DNA of 64,000 nt from Devosia sp. (GCF_017307495.1 NZ_JAFKHE010000023.1:1-64000), one strand, 5' to 3'; shown: positions 24,126 to 33,075, counted from the first letter of the stretch. Notes: generated by a model not told the origin, from the sequence alone. Program-made: numbers and translations.

Positions 24126-25055
24126 TCAGCGCTCTGAAGCTGCCGGCGTGCGCACCGCCGTCGCCAGCCAGATGCCCAGGCTGACCAGCCCCAGCGCCAC
24201 GAGGTTCTTCCACTCGAGGAAGGACTCGCCCAGCACCAGCCCGCTGAGCGTCACGCCGAAGACCGGGATCAGGGTGTTGAAAATGGCAATCGAGCCAACC
24301 GGGTTGTGCTTCAAGAGCAGGGCCCAGAGCGAGAAGGCCGCCGCCGACAGGGCGCCGAGATAGGCGAGCAGCACCACCATCTCGAGGCTGAACGCGCCGA
24401 GGTGGCCGCTGGTCGCGAGGCCGGCCACGCTCAGCATCACGCCGCCGAGCCCAAGCTGCCAGCCGGTCATCACCAGCACGTCCAGCTTCTTGCTGATGCG
24501 CTTGCCGTAGATGCCGGCGACCGAAAACAGCACCGCCGCGATGAGGATGAAGCCCTCGCCGAGCAGCGAGAAGCTGAAATCGAGGGCGGCGCTCGACAGG
24601 TTCACCACCACCACGCCGGCAAAGCCGATGACGCAGCCGAGCAGGCGGCGGAGCGTCAGCTTGTCGTTGGCATAGAGCCAATGCGCGAGGAGGGCCGAGA
24701 AGAACGTGCTCGACGAGGTGGTGATCGACACCTTCACTCCGCTCGTGTGCGCGAGGCCCACATAGTAGAACAGATACTGCCCGGCCGTGGACACCAGCCC
24801 GAGCAGGCCGACCTGGCCGAGGCTGCCGGTGCTCAGCCCGATCGGCCGCCGCGTCGCCACCGCATAGCCGAGCAGCAGAACGCCCGACAGCGTGAAGCGC
24901 ACCCCGGCAAACAGGAGCAGGGACGGCGTGTCGCCGGGCGCGATCGACAGCAGTTCATAGCCGATCTTCACCGCCGGCACGGCGCTGCCCCACAGGAAGC
25001 AGCACGCAAGGGCGAGGGCGAGGACGACGCGACGATCGGAGAGGGGAGAGGGCAC
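24126..25055 (-). CDS. EamA/DMT-family metabolite transporter
   Basis: A 309-residue protein with ten membrane spans in two EamA repeats (first about 10-150, second about 160-300; second-repeat motifs AYLGALSAAAFSLWALLLKHNPVGS and NTLIPVFGVTLSGLVLGE). This family exports or imports amino acids, nucleotide-sugars or cofactors; the substrate is not evident. The start is GTG at 25055 with only a weak ribosome-binding site. It stands alone between a repeat and purU. Confidence 0.85.
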   Translation of the reverse strand: MPSPLSDRRVVLALALACCFLWGSAVPAVKIGYELLSIAPGDTPSLLLFAGVRFTLSGVLLLGYAVATRRPIGLSTGSLGQVGLLGLVSTAGQYLFYYVGLAHTSGVKVSITTSSSTFFSALLAHWLYANDKLTLRRLLGCVIGFAGVVVVNLSSAALDFSFSLLGEGFILIAAVLFSVAGIYGKRISKKLDVLVMTGWQLGLGGVMLSVAGLATSGHLGAFSLEMVVLLAYLGALSAAAFSLWALLLKHNPVGSIAIFNTLIPVFGVTLSGLVLGESFLEWKNLVALGLVSLGIWLATAVRTPAASER

Positions 25056-25100
25056 GGGTGCTTCTGGAGCGGGAGGTGCACGTTGCTACCCCCACTCCGA

Positions 25101-25120
25101 CCCTCCCCACAAGGGGGGAG
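25101..25120. repeat. Short CCCTCCCC/GGGGGGAG hairpin repeat
   Basis: A small GC hairpin (CCCTCCCC, ACAA loop, GGGGGGAG) of the same style as the larger repeats at 26795 and 43888. It lies between the DMT transporter start and the purU stop. Confidence 0.5.
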
Positions 25121-25139
25121 CGAGCCCCGCCTGCTGCCC

Positions 25140-25991
25140 CTAGCCGAATACCACGGTCTTGCGACCGTTGAGCATCACGCGGTTCTCGAGGTGGAGCTTC
25201 ACCGCGCGCGCCAGCACGCGGCTCTCGATGTCGCGGCCGGCGGCCACCAGGTCGTCGGGGCTCATGGCATGGGTGACGCGCGCCGTCTCCTGCTCGATGA
25301 TCGGACCCTCGTCGAGTTCGGGCGTCACATAGTGCGCCGTGGCGCCGATCAGCTTCACGCCCCGCTCATGCGCCTGGTGATAGGGCTTGGCGCCCTTGAA
25401 GCTGGGCAGGAACGAGTGGTGGATGTTGATGATCTGGCCGTAGAGCCGGGTCGCGAACTTGTCCGACAGAATCTGCATGTAGCGCGCCAGCACGACGAGG
25501 TCGGCGCCGGTCTCCTTGAACAGGGCGATGACCTGCTCCTCCTGCGCCGCCTTGTTGTCCCTGCCGACCGGCAGCAGGTAGTAGGGGATGCCCTCGTAGT
25601 CGGCGGTGCGGCGGCTGTCCTCGTGGTTGGAGACGATGCCGACGATCTCGGCATCGAGCCAGCCGACCCGGATCTGGTAGAGCAGGTGCAACAGGGTGTG
25701 GTCGAACTTCGAGACCATCACCAGGATCTTCTTCTTCTTCGACCGGTCGACCAGCGTGGTGCGCATGTCGAAGCGCTCGATGGCCGGCTTGAGCCCGCGT
25801 TCCAGCGCGTCGCGGTCGACGCCGTCCGGCGCGGTGAAGGCCAGCCGCATGAAGAAGGTGCCCGTCTCCTTGTCCCAGAACTGGTTGGATTCGGCGATGT
25901 TGCAACCCAGCCCCGCCAGTTCCGTCGTCACCGCGGCAACAATCCCCGGCCGGTCGGCGCAGGAGAGGGTGAGGATGAAATTGGCAGACAT
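25140..25991 (-). CDS. purU: Formyltetrahydrofolate deformylase
   Basis: A 283-residue enzyme that hydrolyses 10-formyltetrahydrofolate to formate and tetrahydrofolate. Residues about 5-80 are an ACT regulatory domain (LSCADRPGIVAAVTTELAG). The formyltransferase fold follows, with IINIHHSFLPSFKGAKPYHQA and HYVTPELDEGPII carrying the expected His and Asp catalytic residues. The ATG at 25991 follows a GGAG six bases upstream; the open frame adds 13 residues that I leave out. Next to it on the same strand is the HigBA pair. Confidence 0.95.
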   Translation of the reverse strand: MSANFILTLSCADRPGIVAAVTTELAGLGCNIAESNQFWDKETGTFFMRLAFTAPDGVDRDALERGLKPAIERFDMRTTLVDRSKKKKILVMVSKFDHTLLHLLYQIRVGWLDAEIVGIVSNHEDSRRTADYEGIPYYLLPVGRDNKAAQEEQVIALFKETGADLVVLARYMQILSDKFATRLYGQIINIHHSFLPSFKGAKPYHQAHERGVKLIGATAHYVTPELDEGPIIEQETARVTHAMSPDDLVAAGRDIESRVLARAVKLHLENRVMLNGRKTVVFG

Positions 25992-26090
25992 CTGAGGCTC
26001 CAAAACAAAGTCGCGGAGCGATGCACGCAATAGCGGGTGGGGTCAACAGGTTGGTGGGGTGGAGGGTTTGCGGAGCCAGGAGCGAGGCGG

Positions 26091-26387
26091 CTAAGCCGCT
26101 CGCAACTGCTCGATGGCGTCGATCTCCGCCTTCTTGGCCTTTGCCTCGGTTGCCAGATCGTAGGACGCCTGCATGTTCATCCAGAACTCGGCGGTCGTGC
26201 CGAAGAACTTGGCGAGCCGCAGGGCCGTATCCGGCGTGACCGGGGTCTGTTCCGCAGCCAGGCGCTCGATCCGGGTCCGCGGCACATGCAGCTTCTTGGC
26301 CAGAGTGTACGGCTTCAGTTTGAGCGGGAGGAGGTATTCCTCACGCAGGATCTCGCCGGGATGGATGGCAAAGCCGAGAGCGGTCAT
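26091..26387 (-). CDS. higA: HigA-family antitoxin
   Basis: A 98-residue helix-turn-helix protein with the HigA signature HPGEILREEYLLPLKL, followed by TLAKKLHVPRTRIERLA and FFGTTAEFWMNMQASYDL. It neutralises the HigB nuclease and represses the pair's promoter. It follows higB by ten bases, the toxin-first order usual for HigBA. A GAGGA site precedes the ATG. A further role in regulating other genes cannot be judged. Confidence 0.93.
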   Translation of the reverse strand: MTALGFAIHPGEILREEYLLPLKLKPYTLAKKLHVPRTRIERLAAEQTPVTPDTALRLAKFFGTTAEFWMNMQASYDLATEAKAKKAEIDAIEQLRAA

Positions 26388-26397
26388 GGTCTGGTCC

Positions 26398-26682
26398 TCA
26401 GTCGTGATAGTCCGTTATCTCAACGTCCTCTGGTCCGGCATCGGTCCAGCGAAAGCAAAGCCGAAACTGGCTGTTGATCCAGATGGCGTGCTGTCCCGCC
26501 CGATCCTTGATCAAAGGGTGCAGCTTGTTGCCGGGCGGCGATTTCAGGTCGTCCAGGGTCGTTGCGTTGTCGAGCATAACCAGCTTGCGCTGCGCCGATC
26601 GGATCAGATCAGACGGAAAGCCCTTCGGCGACTTGCCGGCCGCAACCGCCTCAGTAGTCTTGTCCCGGAAAGACCTGATCAT
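26398..26682 (-). CDS. higB: HigB-family toxin
   Basis: A 94-residue RelE/HigB-superfamily toxin, which cuts mRNA on the ribosome. It starts MIRSFRDKTTEAV. The C-terminal half carries the family pattern NKLHPLIKDRAGQHAIWINSQFRLCFRWTD with the basic residues expected of the active site, ending in DVEITDYHD. The ATG at 26682 has no ribosome-binding site and lies four bases after an operator palindrome, so the message may be leaderless. The frame is open to a TTG at 26718. It is first in the pair, upstream of higA. Confidence 0.92.
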   Translation of the reverse strand: MIRSFRDKTTEAVAAGKSPKGFPSDLIRSAQRKLVMLDNATTLDDLKSPPGNKLHPLIKDRAGQHAIWINSQFRLCFRWTDAGPEDVEITDYHD

Positions 26683-26686
26683 GCAC

Positions 26687-26741
26687 GTATCATTGCGCGA
26701 TACCAAGCGTCCGGTCAAGCAAAAGTATCACGACGAGATAC
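26687..26741. promoter_or_regulatory. Twin palindromic operators of higBA
   Basis: Two copies of GTATC-N7-GATAC (26687-26703 and 26725-26741) have starts 38 bp apart, immediately upstream of higB. A TTGACC candidate -35 box lies between them (26713-26718, minus strand). Paired palindromes at a HigBA promoter fit autorepression by HigA; the spacing suggests two dimers on one face. Confidence 0.8.
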
Positions 26742-26794
26742 GTTGGCCCTGCTCAGCCTGGCCTACCCCTCCAGCCAGGCGCGCCGCCGTCTCG

Positions 26795-26893
26795 CTCCCC
26801 TCCCCCTTGAGGGGAGGGGGTGGGGGTGGGGGTCGTGCGGTGACTCATCGGGCCATCCCCTCCCTCGATCCCTCCCCTCAAGGGGGAGGGAGG
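26795..26893. repeat. GC-hairpin intergenic repeat, type B copy 1
   Basis: CTCCCCTCCCCCTTGAGGGGAGGGG at the left and CTCCCTC...CCTCAAGGGGGAGGG at the right are inverted copies. The same element recurs at 37785 and 43888. It separates the higBA region from iolB. Confidence 0.8.
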
Positions 26894-26915
26894 TCCAACC
26901 GCAAAGCCAGCAGGC

Positions 26916-27713
26916 CTACCCCTCGAGCATCCACTCATGCTCAGGCGCATTGTAGAATTTCCACGTGCGCCTCGGACCGGCCATGACGTTCAGATAGTAG
27001 ATGTCATACCCCGCCACCGCGGCCACCGGGTGGTAGCCCTTGGGCACCAGCACCACGTCGCCGTCTTCGATCAGCATGGTCTCGTCGAGCGAGCGGTCGT
27101 CGGTATAGACGCGCTGGAAGCCAAACCCCTGCGGCTTGGAAAACCGGTGGTAGTACGTCTCTTCGAGCAGGCTCTGGCGCGGCAGGTCGTCCTCGTCGTG
27201 CCGGTGCGGCGGATAGCTCGAGGTATGCCCACCCGGGGTGATGACCTCGACCACGAGCAGGGAATCCGCGTCCGCCGTCTCGGGCAGGATGTTGGTGGGG
27301 TAGCGCGTGTTGGTGCCCTTGCCGCGCGTCAGGCGCTCCGCCTGCTCCGGCCCGAACATCCGCGCGGGACGCGCGCCGGGCCTGCCGGGCGCGGTGCAGA
27401 TCGCGACCTCGAGCGGGGTCAGCGCCTCGATGCGCCAGCTGGCGCCGGCCGGGGCATAGACCGCGTGCGGCGGGCCCTCGAACGGGCTCATGCGCTCGCC
27501 GGCAAGGAAGGTCTGGCCGTCGACCTCGATCGAGGCGCGGCCCGAAATCAGCACGATGCAGGCCTCGCGATCGGGCAAGCCGCCCCGCGCGACATCGCCG
27601 GCATTGGGCAGCTTGTGCAGGTCAAAGCCGACATAGGTCCAGCCGGCATTGTCGGGGGTGACATGGTGCACGTGCCCCGACGGTGCCGAAGGCCTAATTC
27701 TTAGGTTGCCCAT
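26916..27713 (-). CDS. iolB: 5-deoxy-glucuronate isomerase
   Basis: A 265-residue bicupin enzyme that converts 5-deoxy-D-glucuronate to 2-deoxy-5-keto-gluconate in inositol breakdown. Metal-ligand motifs are HTSSYPPHRHDEDD and ETYYHRF, and the family signature GFGFQRVYTDDRSLDE is present. The ATG at 27713 lies inside the preceding small membrane gene (about 20-base overlap), so translation may be coupled. It is last in the iolC-iolD-iolE-x-iolB series on this strand. Confidence 0.95.
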   Translation of the reverse strand: MGNLRIRPSAPSGHVHHVTPDNAGWTYVGFDLHKLPNAGDVARGGLPDREACIVLISGRASIEVDGQTFLAGERMSPFEGPPHAVYAPAGASWRIEALTPLEVAICTAPGRPGARPARMFGPEQAERLTRGKGTNTRYPTNILPETADADSLLVVEVITPGGHTSSYPPHRHDEDDLPRQSLLEETYYHRFSKPQGFGFQRVYTDDRSLDETMLIEDGDVVLVPKGYHPVAAVAGYDIYYLNVMAGPRRTWKFYNAPEHEWMLEG

Positions 27714-27930
27714 CCTCGTACTTCTTCAGTTCCTTGTCGAAATTGATGCCGAACGACCAGATGGCATAGGCCAGCGCCGCGATCGTGATCCACTGCCAGA
27801 GCGGCTCGTGATTGAAGAACCACTCGAACACGCACCAGGCCACGATGATCGCGATCAGGATAATGCGCCGGTACGGCGGCTTGAACCAGGGCAGGGTGAA
27901 GAGCTTGGGCTTGTTGGTTTGTTCGGTCAC
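27694..27930 (-). CDS. Small inositol-operon membrane protein
   Basis: A 78-residue protein with two predicted spans (about 23-38 and 45-62), N-terminal TEQTNKPKLFTLPWFKPPYRR and a charged C-terminal tail KELKKYEDGQPKN. It starts at GTG 27930, five bases after GAGAGGA. It sits between iolE (14 bases downstream of its stop) and iolB (overlapping its start), so it is part of the inositol operon. No family is recognised with certainty. It could aid a transporter or membrane docking of the pathway. Confidence 0.6.
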   Translation of the reverse strand: MTEQTNKPKLFTLPWFKPPYRRIILIAIIVAWCVFEWFFNHEPLWQWITIAALAYAIWSFGINFDKELKKYEDGQPKN

Positions 27931-27944
27931 GCGCGTCCTCTCGG

Positions 27945-28865
27945 TCAGCGGGCGGGGAAACCCTGCGTCTCCACCTCATACCCGGCCGCAGCCATCACCC
28001 GCATCAGCTCCTTGTAGCCTACTTGCGCCATCCTGAGCGGCGGATTCGTCCTGGGGTCCTGCTCGGCCTCGACCACGAACCAGCCTTCATAGCCATAGTC
28101 GGCGAAGCGCTTGACGATGGCGCCGAAATCGAGCGAGCCGTCGCCGGGCACGGTGAAGGCGCCGAGCGCGACCGCATCGAGGAAGCTCTGCTTCGTGCGG
28201 TCGAGCCCATCGACCACGGCCCGGCGGATGTCCTTCACATGCACGTGGTTGATGCGCGCGTGGTGCTTGTCGATGGCGCGCAGCACGTCGCCGCCGGCGA
28301 AGGCCAGGTGCCCGGCATCGAGCAACAGCGGGATGCCCGGGCCCGAAGCCGCCATGAAGGCATCGAGCTCGGGCTCGGTCTCGACCACCGCCGCCATGTG
28401 ATGGTGGTAGCTCAGCGGCATGCCCTCAGCCGCGCACCACTCGCCGAAGGCCGTGACCTTCCTGGCATAGGTCTTCATCTCGTCGTCCGAGAGTTTTGGC
28501 TTCGTAGCCAGCGGCTTGGACCGGTCGCCCTGGATGGAGCGGCCGACTTCGCCATAGACGATGCAGGGCGCGTCCACGGCCTTGAACAGCTCGATCATGG
28601 GGAGGATGCGGTCCTTGTTGGCCGCGAGCTCCTCGGTCACCAGCGTGCCCGAGAACCAGCCGCCGCACAGCGTCACGTCCGCCGCCTTCAGGATGGGCAG
28701 CATCACCGCCGGATCCTCGGGGAAGCGGCGGCCCTTCTCCATGCCGGTGAAGCCAGCCGAGCGCGACTGGCGCAGGCATTCCTCGAGCGACACGTCATCG
28801 CTCAGATCCGGCAGGTCGTCATTCCACCACGCGATTGGCGACATGCCCAGTTTGGCTTTCAGCAT
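27945..28865 (-). CDS. iolE: Myo-inosose-2 dehydratase
   Basis: A 306-residue TIM-barrel enzyme that dehydrates 2-keto-myo-inositol to a trihydroxycyclohexanedione. Family motifs are LGMSPIAWWNDDLPDLSDD near the N-terminus, SYHHHMAAVVET, LLLDAGHLAFAGGD and HVHVKDIR, the last three carrying the metal-binding His, Asp and Glu residues of the AP-endonuclease-2 superfamily. The ATG is five bases after a GGAG. It is followed at 14 bases by the small membrane gene. Confidence 0.95.
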   Translation of the reverse strand: MLKAKLGMSPIAWWNDDLPDLSDDVSLEECLRQSRSAGFTGMEKGRRFPEDPAVMLPILKAADVTLCGGWFSGTLVTEELAANKDRILPMIELFKAVDAPCIVYGEVGRSIQGDRSKPLATKPKLSDDEMKTYARKVTAFGEWCAAEGMPLSYHHHMAAVVETEPELDAFMAASGPGIPLLLDAGHLAFAGGDVLRAIDKHHARINHVHVKDIRRAVVDGLDRTKQSFLDAVALGAFTVPGDGSLDFGAIVKRFADYGYEGWFVVEAEQDPRTNPPLRMAQVGYKELMRVMAAAGYEVETQGFPAR

Positions 28866-28889
28866 ACTTGCTCCAATTTTGTGCCGGGG

Positions 28890-29018
28890 CCCCTCACCCG
28901 TCCCGGCTTCGCCGGTCCACCCTCTCCCCGACGGGGAGGAGGAACAGAGGTGAGCACCGATGCTGTGGTATTCTTCTCCCCATCGGGGAGAAGGTGGCGC
29001 GTAGCGCCGGATGAGGGG
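28890..29018. repeat. RIME-like repeat, copy 2
   Basis: Same mosaic as at 23994: outer CCCCTCACCCG/GATGAGGGG arms and two inner CTCCCCG/CGGGGAG hairpins. It fills the iolE-iolD gap, reaching two bases before the iolD stop. Confidence 0.85.
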
Positions 29019-29019
29019 T

Positions 29020-30864
29020 TCAGAGCCGCTGCCCCTTCAGCGCGTCCTCATATTCTCTGCGCGCCGCGTTGACCTGCGGCCGCACTGACACCTCCGGCAC
29101 GGCCACGTCCCACCAGTGTCCGCCGGCCTCGGTCGAGATCAGCGGGTCGGTGTCGATCACCAGCACCGTGGTACGCTCGACCTTCTCCGCTTCGCGCAGC
29201 GCGCTTTCGAGCTCGGACACCGAGAACACTTTTCGCGCCCAGGCGCCCATCGCCGCGGCATGCGCGGCGAAGTCGATCTCGGGCAACACCTCGTGCTTGG
29301 TGTCCTTGAGCAGGTTGTTGAAGTTCGCCCCGCCGGTGGCCATCTGCAGCCGGTTGATGCAGCCGAAGCCGCGATTGTCGAGCACGACGATGGTGAGTTT
29401 TGCCCCCAGCATCACCGAGCTCGCGATCTCGGAGTTCATCATCATGTAGCTGCCGTCGCCGAGCATGACGATCACGTCGTCATGCGGCTTGGCCAACTTC
29501 ACGCCCAGTCCGCCGGCGATCTCGTAGCCCATGGTCGAGTAGCCGTATTCCATGTGGTAGCTGCCCGGCGCGCCGGCCGGCCAGAGCTTGTGCAACTCGC
29601 CCGGCAGCCCGCCCGAGGCGCAGACCAGCGTCGCCGCCGAGCCGCGGGCGCGGGCGACAGCGCCGATCACCTGCGCATCCGAGGGCAACTCGTTGGTCGG
29701 GTCGGTGACGGCCTTCGCCGCCTGCAGCCAGTCGGTCTTGGCGGCCTTGGCCGTCGCCTGCCAGGCATCGCTCGCATGCCAGGGCCCGAGCTTGCCGTCG
29801 AGCAGGTCGAGTCCGGCCTTGGCGTCGGCGATCAGCGGCAGGGCACGGTGCTTGCTGGCATCGAAGAGCTGGGTGTTGAGCCCGACGATCTTGACGCCAT
29901 CGGCCTTGAACAGGGCCCATGAGCCGGTGGTGAAATCCTGCAGCCGCGAGCCGACGGCCAGTACGAGGTCGGCCTGCTCGGCGAGCAGGTTCGACGCCGA
30001 CGATCCCGTCACACCAACCGAGCCCATGTTGAGCGGATGGTCATGCGGCAGGCTCGACTTGCCGGCATTGGTCTCCATCACCGGCACGCCGTGGCGTTCG
30101 GCAAAGGCGCGCAGCCCCTCGGCGGCGCCGGAATAGAGCACGCCGCCACCGGCGATGATCACCGGCTTCCGGGACGCGCGGATCGCCGCTACCGCGGCTT
30201 CGAGTTCGTTGACGTCCGGCATCGGGCGGCGCGGCGTCCACACGCGCTCGGCGAAGAAATCCTCGGGATAGTCGTAGGCCTCGGCCTGCACGTCCTGGCA
30301 CAGGGCCAGCGTCACCGGCCCGCATTCGGCCGGGTCGGTCAGCACCTGCATGGCGCGGTTCAGCGCCGGGATGATCTGTTCCGGACGGGTGATGCGGTCG
30401 AAATAGCGGCTCACCGGGCGGAACACATCGTTGGCGCTCACCGTGCCGTCCTGAAAACTCTCGACCTGCTGCAGCACCGGGTCGGGCGCGCGGTTGGCGA
30501 AAACGTCGCCGGGCAGCAGCAGCACGGGCAGGCGGTTGACGTGCGCCAGCGCCGCAGCCGTCACCATATTGGTGGCGCCGGGGCCGATCGAGGAGGTCGC
30601 GGCCATGAAGCGGCGGCGGAAGCTGGCCTTGGCGAAGGCGATGGCGGCATGCGCCATGCCCTGCTCGTTATGGGCACGATAGGTCGGCAGCTCGTCCCGC
30701 ACCTGGTAGAGCGCCTCGCCGAACCCGGCGACGTTGCCGTGCCCGAAAATGGCGAACACGCCGCCGAAGATCGGCAGCTTCTCGCCATCGATGATGGTCA
30801 TCTGCCGGGTCATGAATCTTGCCAGCGCCTGCGCCATGGTGAGGCGGATGGTTGTGTTGGTCAT
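29020..30864 (-). CDS. iolD: 3D-trihydroxycyclohexane-1,2-dione acylhydrolase
   Basis: A 614-residue thiamine-diphosphate enzyme that opens the ring of 3D-(3,5/4)-trihydroxycyclohexane-1,2-dione to 5-deoxy-glucuronate. The N-terminal ThDP domain has the catalytic glutamate region AHNEQGMAHAAIAFAKA. The middle domain follows. The C-terminal ThDP-binding domain has VMLGDGSYMMMNSE (the GDG..N metal motif). Length and order match IolD. GAGGAG precedes the ATG at 30864. It lies 173 bases from iolC, separated by a repeat. Confidence 0.96.
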   Translation of the reverse strand: MTNTTIRLTMAQALARFMTRQMTIIDGEKLPIFGGVFAIFGHGNVAGFGEALYQVRDELPTYRAHNEQGMAHAAIAFAKASFRRRFMAATSSIGPGATNMVTAAALAHVNRLPVLLLPGDVFANRAPDPVLQQVESFQDGTVSANDVFRPVSRYFDRITRPEQIIPALNRAMQVLTDPAECGPVTLALCQDVQAEAYDYPEDFFAERVWTPRRPMPDVNELEAAVAAIRASRKPVIIAGGGVLYSGAAEGLRAFAERHGVPVMETNAGKSSLPHDHPLNMGSVGVTGSSASNLLAEQADLVLAVGSRLQDFTTGSWALFKADGVKIVGLNTQLFDASKHRALPLIADAKAGLDLLDGKLGPWHASDAWQATAKAAKTDWLQAAKAVTDPTNELPSDAQVIGAVARARGSAATLVCASGGLPGELHKLWPAGAPGSYHMEYGYSTMGYEIAGGLGVKLAKPHDDVIVMLGDGSYMMMNSEIASSVMLGAKLTIVVLDNRGFGCINRLQMATGGANFNNLLKDTKHEVLPEIDFAAHAAAMGAWARKVFSVSELESALREAEKVERTTVLVIDTDPLISTEAGGHWWDVAVPEVSVRPQVNAARREYEDALKGQRL

Positions 30865-30896
30865 TGGTTTCCTCCCTCACGCGCCGGTGGGCGCAA

Positions 30897-31026
30897 CCCC
30901 TCATCCGGCGCTACGCGCCACCTTCTCCCCGACGGGGAGAAGAACACCGAAGCATCGGCGATCACTCCTGTTCCTCTCCCCGTCGGGGAGAGGGTGGATC
31001 GGCCGCAGGCCGAGACGGGTGAGGGG
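30897..31026. repeat. RIME-like repeat, copy 3
   Basis: Inverted-orientation copy of the mosaic (CCCCTCATCCGGCGC first, GGGTGAGGGG last). It fills the iolC-iolD gap. Confidence 0.85.
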
Positions 31027-31037
31027 TTGCGGCACGC

Positions 31038-32918
31038 TCATTCCCCCCAGATCCCCACCAGCGCGGCGAACCGCGCGGCCATGTCCGCCACCGCCTCGTC
31101 GTCCGACATCGTGCCAGCAAACCACGCCTTGGCCGCTTCGCCAAATATCGTCCGCCCCACGGCAAAGCCGCGCACGGTGCGGGCCGACTTGGCGATGGCG
31201 AAGCCGCGCTGCAATTCGTCCTGCGGGGCATCGAGCCCGAGCAGCACGACGCCGCGGCAGAAGGGGTCGTTGGCCTCGATGGCCGCGTCGATCGCCGCCC
31301 AGGCGGCCGGACTCGGCTGGCTCTCGAGCTTCCACCAATCGGGCTTCAGCCCCGCGGCGTAGAGCTGTTCCAGGGCGCGGGCGGTGGTCGTGTCGTCGAC
31401 CGGGCCGACCTTGGAGGGGATGATCTCGATCAGGATGTCGCGCCCGACCTTGCGGCAGGCGTCGTGGGCGGTGCGCAGCTTCTCCAGTTGTCGGGCATTG
31501 ATCTTGTTGGGATCGTTGGGGTGCCAGAAGCACAGCACCTTGAGGGCATGGTCGACCGGCCACTCGACCAGTCGGCTGCCGATATCCTGCGAGAACTCGA
31601 ATTCCAGCGGAATCGAGCCGGGCAGTTCCACCGGCCGGGCGATCCAGAAATCCTTTGGCGCCTCGAACAGGGCGTCGCGGCCCCATTTGTCGTCAAGCAG
31701 CATACCGAAGCCGGGCCGGCCATCGGCCACCTGCGCCGCCGCCTTCACGGCCAGCACCTTGAAGGCCGGGATGCGGTCGGCCTGGTCGCCGGCGATGTCC
31801 TCGATCTGCTTGCGATGATCGATGGCAAAGGCGGTGAGGCGCGGCCACTGCCTGCGGCGCGTCGTCGCCCAGTGGATGTGGTTAAGCGTCTCGTCCTTGC
31901 GCAGAGCCTTGAATTTGCTGCCGTGCCTGAGGAAGTGCTCGAGTTCGGTCCAGCTCGGATATTCGGGCGCGCAAAGCAGGCGGGAGACGGCGAAGGCGCC
32001 GCAGGCATTGGCCCAGGTGGCGCTCGTCGCGTGCTCCTCGCCGCGCAGCCAGCCGCGCAGGAAACCGCTCATGAAGGCGTCGCCGGCGCCCAGCACGTTG
32101 TAGATCTCGATCGGAAAGCCCTGGCCGACGATGCCGGCTTCAAGGTCGCCGCCGATCTCGCCGTCATAGACGATGCAGCCCTTGGCGCCGCGCTTCAGCA
32201 CCACGGTCGCATCCGAGACGGCGCGGATGGCCTTGAGCGCCGCCAGCAGGTCGCTCTCGCCGGCGGCGATCAGAACCTCTTCCTCGGTGCCGACGATCAG
32301 GTCGCAGTCCCTGAGGATGGGCTTGATCTTGCCGGTCACGTAGTCCGATTTCACATAGCGCTCGAAGCCGGCGGCGTGGCCGGCGAGGCCCCAGAGGTTG
32401 GGGCGGTAGTCGATGTCGAACACCACCTTGCGCCCGGCCTCGCGGGCGATGCGGATGGCCTTGAGCTGGGCCGCCTCGGCGTTGGGGGTGGAAAAGTGCG
32501 TGCCGGTGACGACGATGGCGGCGGCACTCTCGATGAAGTCCGGGTCGATGTCCGCTTCGCTCAACGCCATGTCGGCGCAGTCGGTCCTGACGAAGATCAT
32601 GGGCGAGACACCCTCGGCCTCGACGGCGAGCAGGACGAGCGCGGTCAGGCGGTCCGGGTCGGTGGCAATGCCCTGGGTTTCTACGCCCTCGCGGACCATC
32701 TGCTCCTTGATGAAGCCGCCCATCTGCTCGGCGCCGACGCGGGTGATCAGCGCCGACTTCAGCCCGAGCCGGGCGGTGCCGATGGCGATGTTGGCGGGGC
32801 AGCCGCCGACGGCCTTGGTGAAGCTGCCGATATCTTCGAGGCGGCTGCCGATCTGCTGGCCGTAGAGGTCCACCGACGAGCGCCCGATGGTGATGACATC
32901 GAGCCTTGGCTCCGGCAT
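31038..32918 (-). CDS. iolC: 5-dehydro-2-deoxygluconokinase with C-terminal DUF2090 domain
   Basis: A 626-residue fused protein. Residues 1-310 are a PfkB-family kinase (TIGRSSVDLYG, GGCPANIAIGTARLG, and the anion-hole signature NVLGAGDAFMSGF). This part phosphorylates 5-dehydro-2-deoxygluconate. Residues about 330-626 are a DUF2090 aldolase-like domain, probably the IolJ-like part that cleaves the product, as in other proteobacterial fused IolC. That fits the absence of a separate iolJ. The start at 32918 follows GGGGAAG. It is first on the minus strand, divergent from iolG. Confidence 0.94.
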   Translation of the reverse strand: MPEPRLDVITIGRSSVDLYGQQIGSRLEDIGSFTKAVGGCPANIAIGTARLGLKSALITRVGAEQMGGFIKEQMVREGVETQGIATDPDRLTALVLLAVEAEGVSPMIFVRTDCADMALSEADIDPDFIESAAAIVVTGTHFSTPNAEAAQLKAIRIAREAGRKVVFDIDYRPNLWGLAGHAAGFERYVKSDYVTGKIKPILRDCDLIVGTEEEVLIAAGESDLLAALKAIRAVSDATVVLKRGAKGCIVYDGEIGGDLEAGIVGQGFPIEIYNVLGAGDAFMSGFLRGWLRGEEHATSATWANACGAFAVSRLLCAPEYPSWTELEHFLRHGSKFKALRKDETLNHIHWATTRRRQWPRLTAFAIDHRKQIEDIAGDQADRIPAFKVLAVKAAAQVADGRPGFGMLLDDKWGRDALFEAPKDFWIARPVELPGSIPLEFEFSQDIGSRLVEWPVDHALKVLCFWHPNDPNKINARQLEKLRTAHDACRKVGRDILIEIIPSKVGPVDDTTTARALEQLYAAGLKPDWWKLESQPSPAAWAAIDAAIEANDPFCRGVVLLGLDAPQDELQRGFAIAKSARTVRGFAVGRTIFGEAAKAWFAGTMSDDEAVADMAARFAALVGIWGE

Positions 32919-32989
32919 GATCTTCCCCGCTTGTTTCCGCTGGACGGCTTCCAGTCGCCGTTGTATCCCTCGCGCAAATGAAACGTCAA

Positions 32990-33022
32990 TTCCGAATTGT
33001 CCAATTTCGGAATGAACGTTCT
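32990..33022. promoter_or_regulatory. IolR-type operators between iolC and iolG
   Basis: An inverted repeat TTCCGAA-N9-TTCGGAA (32990-33012) overlaps a GGAA-N6-TTCT box (33009-33022), one base short of the GGAA-N6-TTCC motif described for rhizobial IolR. The location between divergent iolC and iolG fits a shared inositol-responsive promoter region. Confidence 0.7.
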
Positions 33023-33075
33023 GCATTGTCGGGCGCAAAAGTCGTTCACAGTTCGTTCATCGGGGAGGCAAACTC

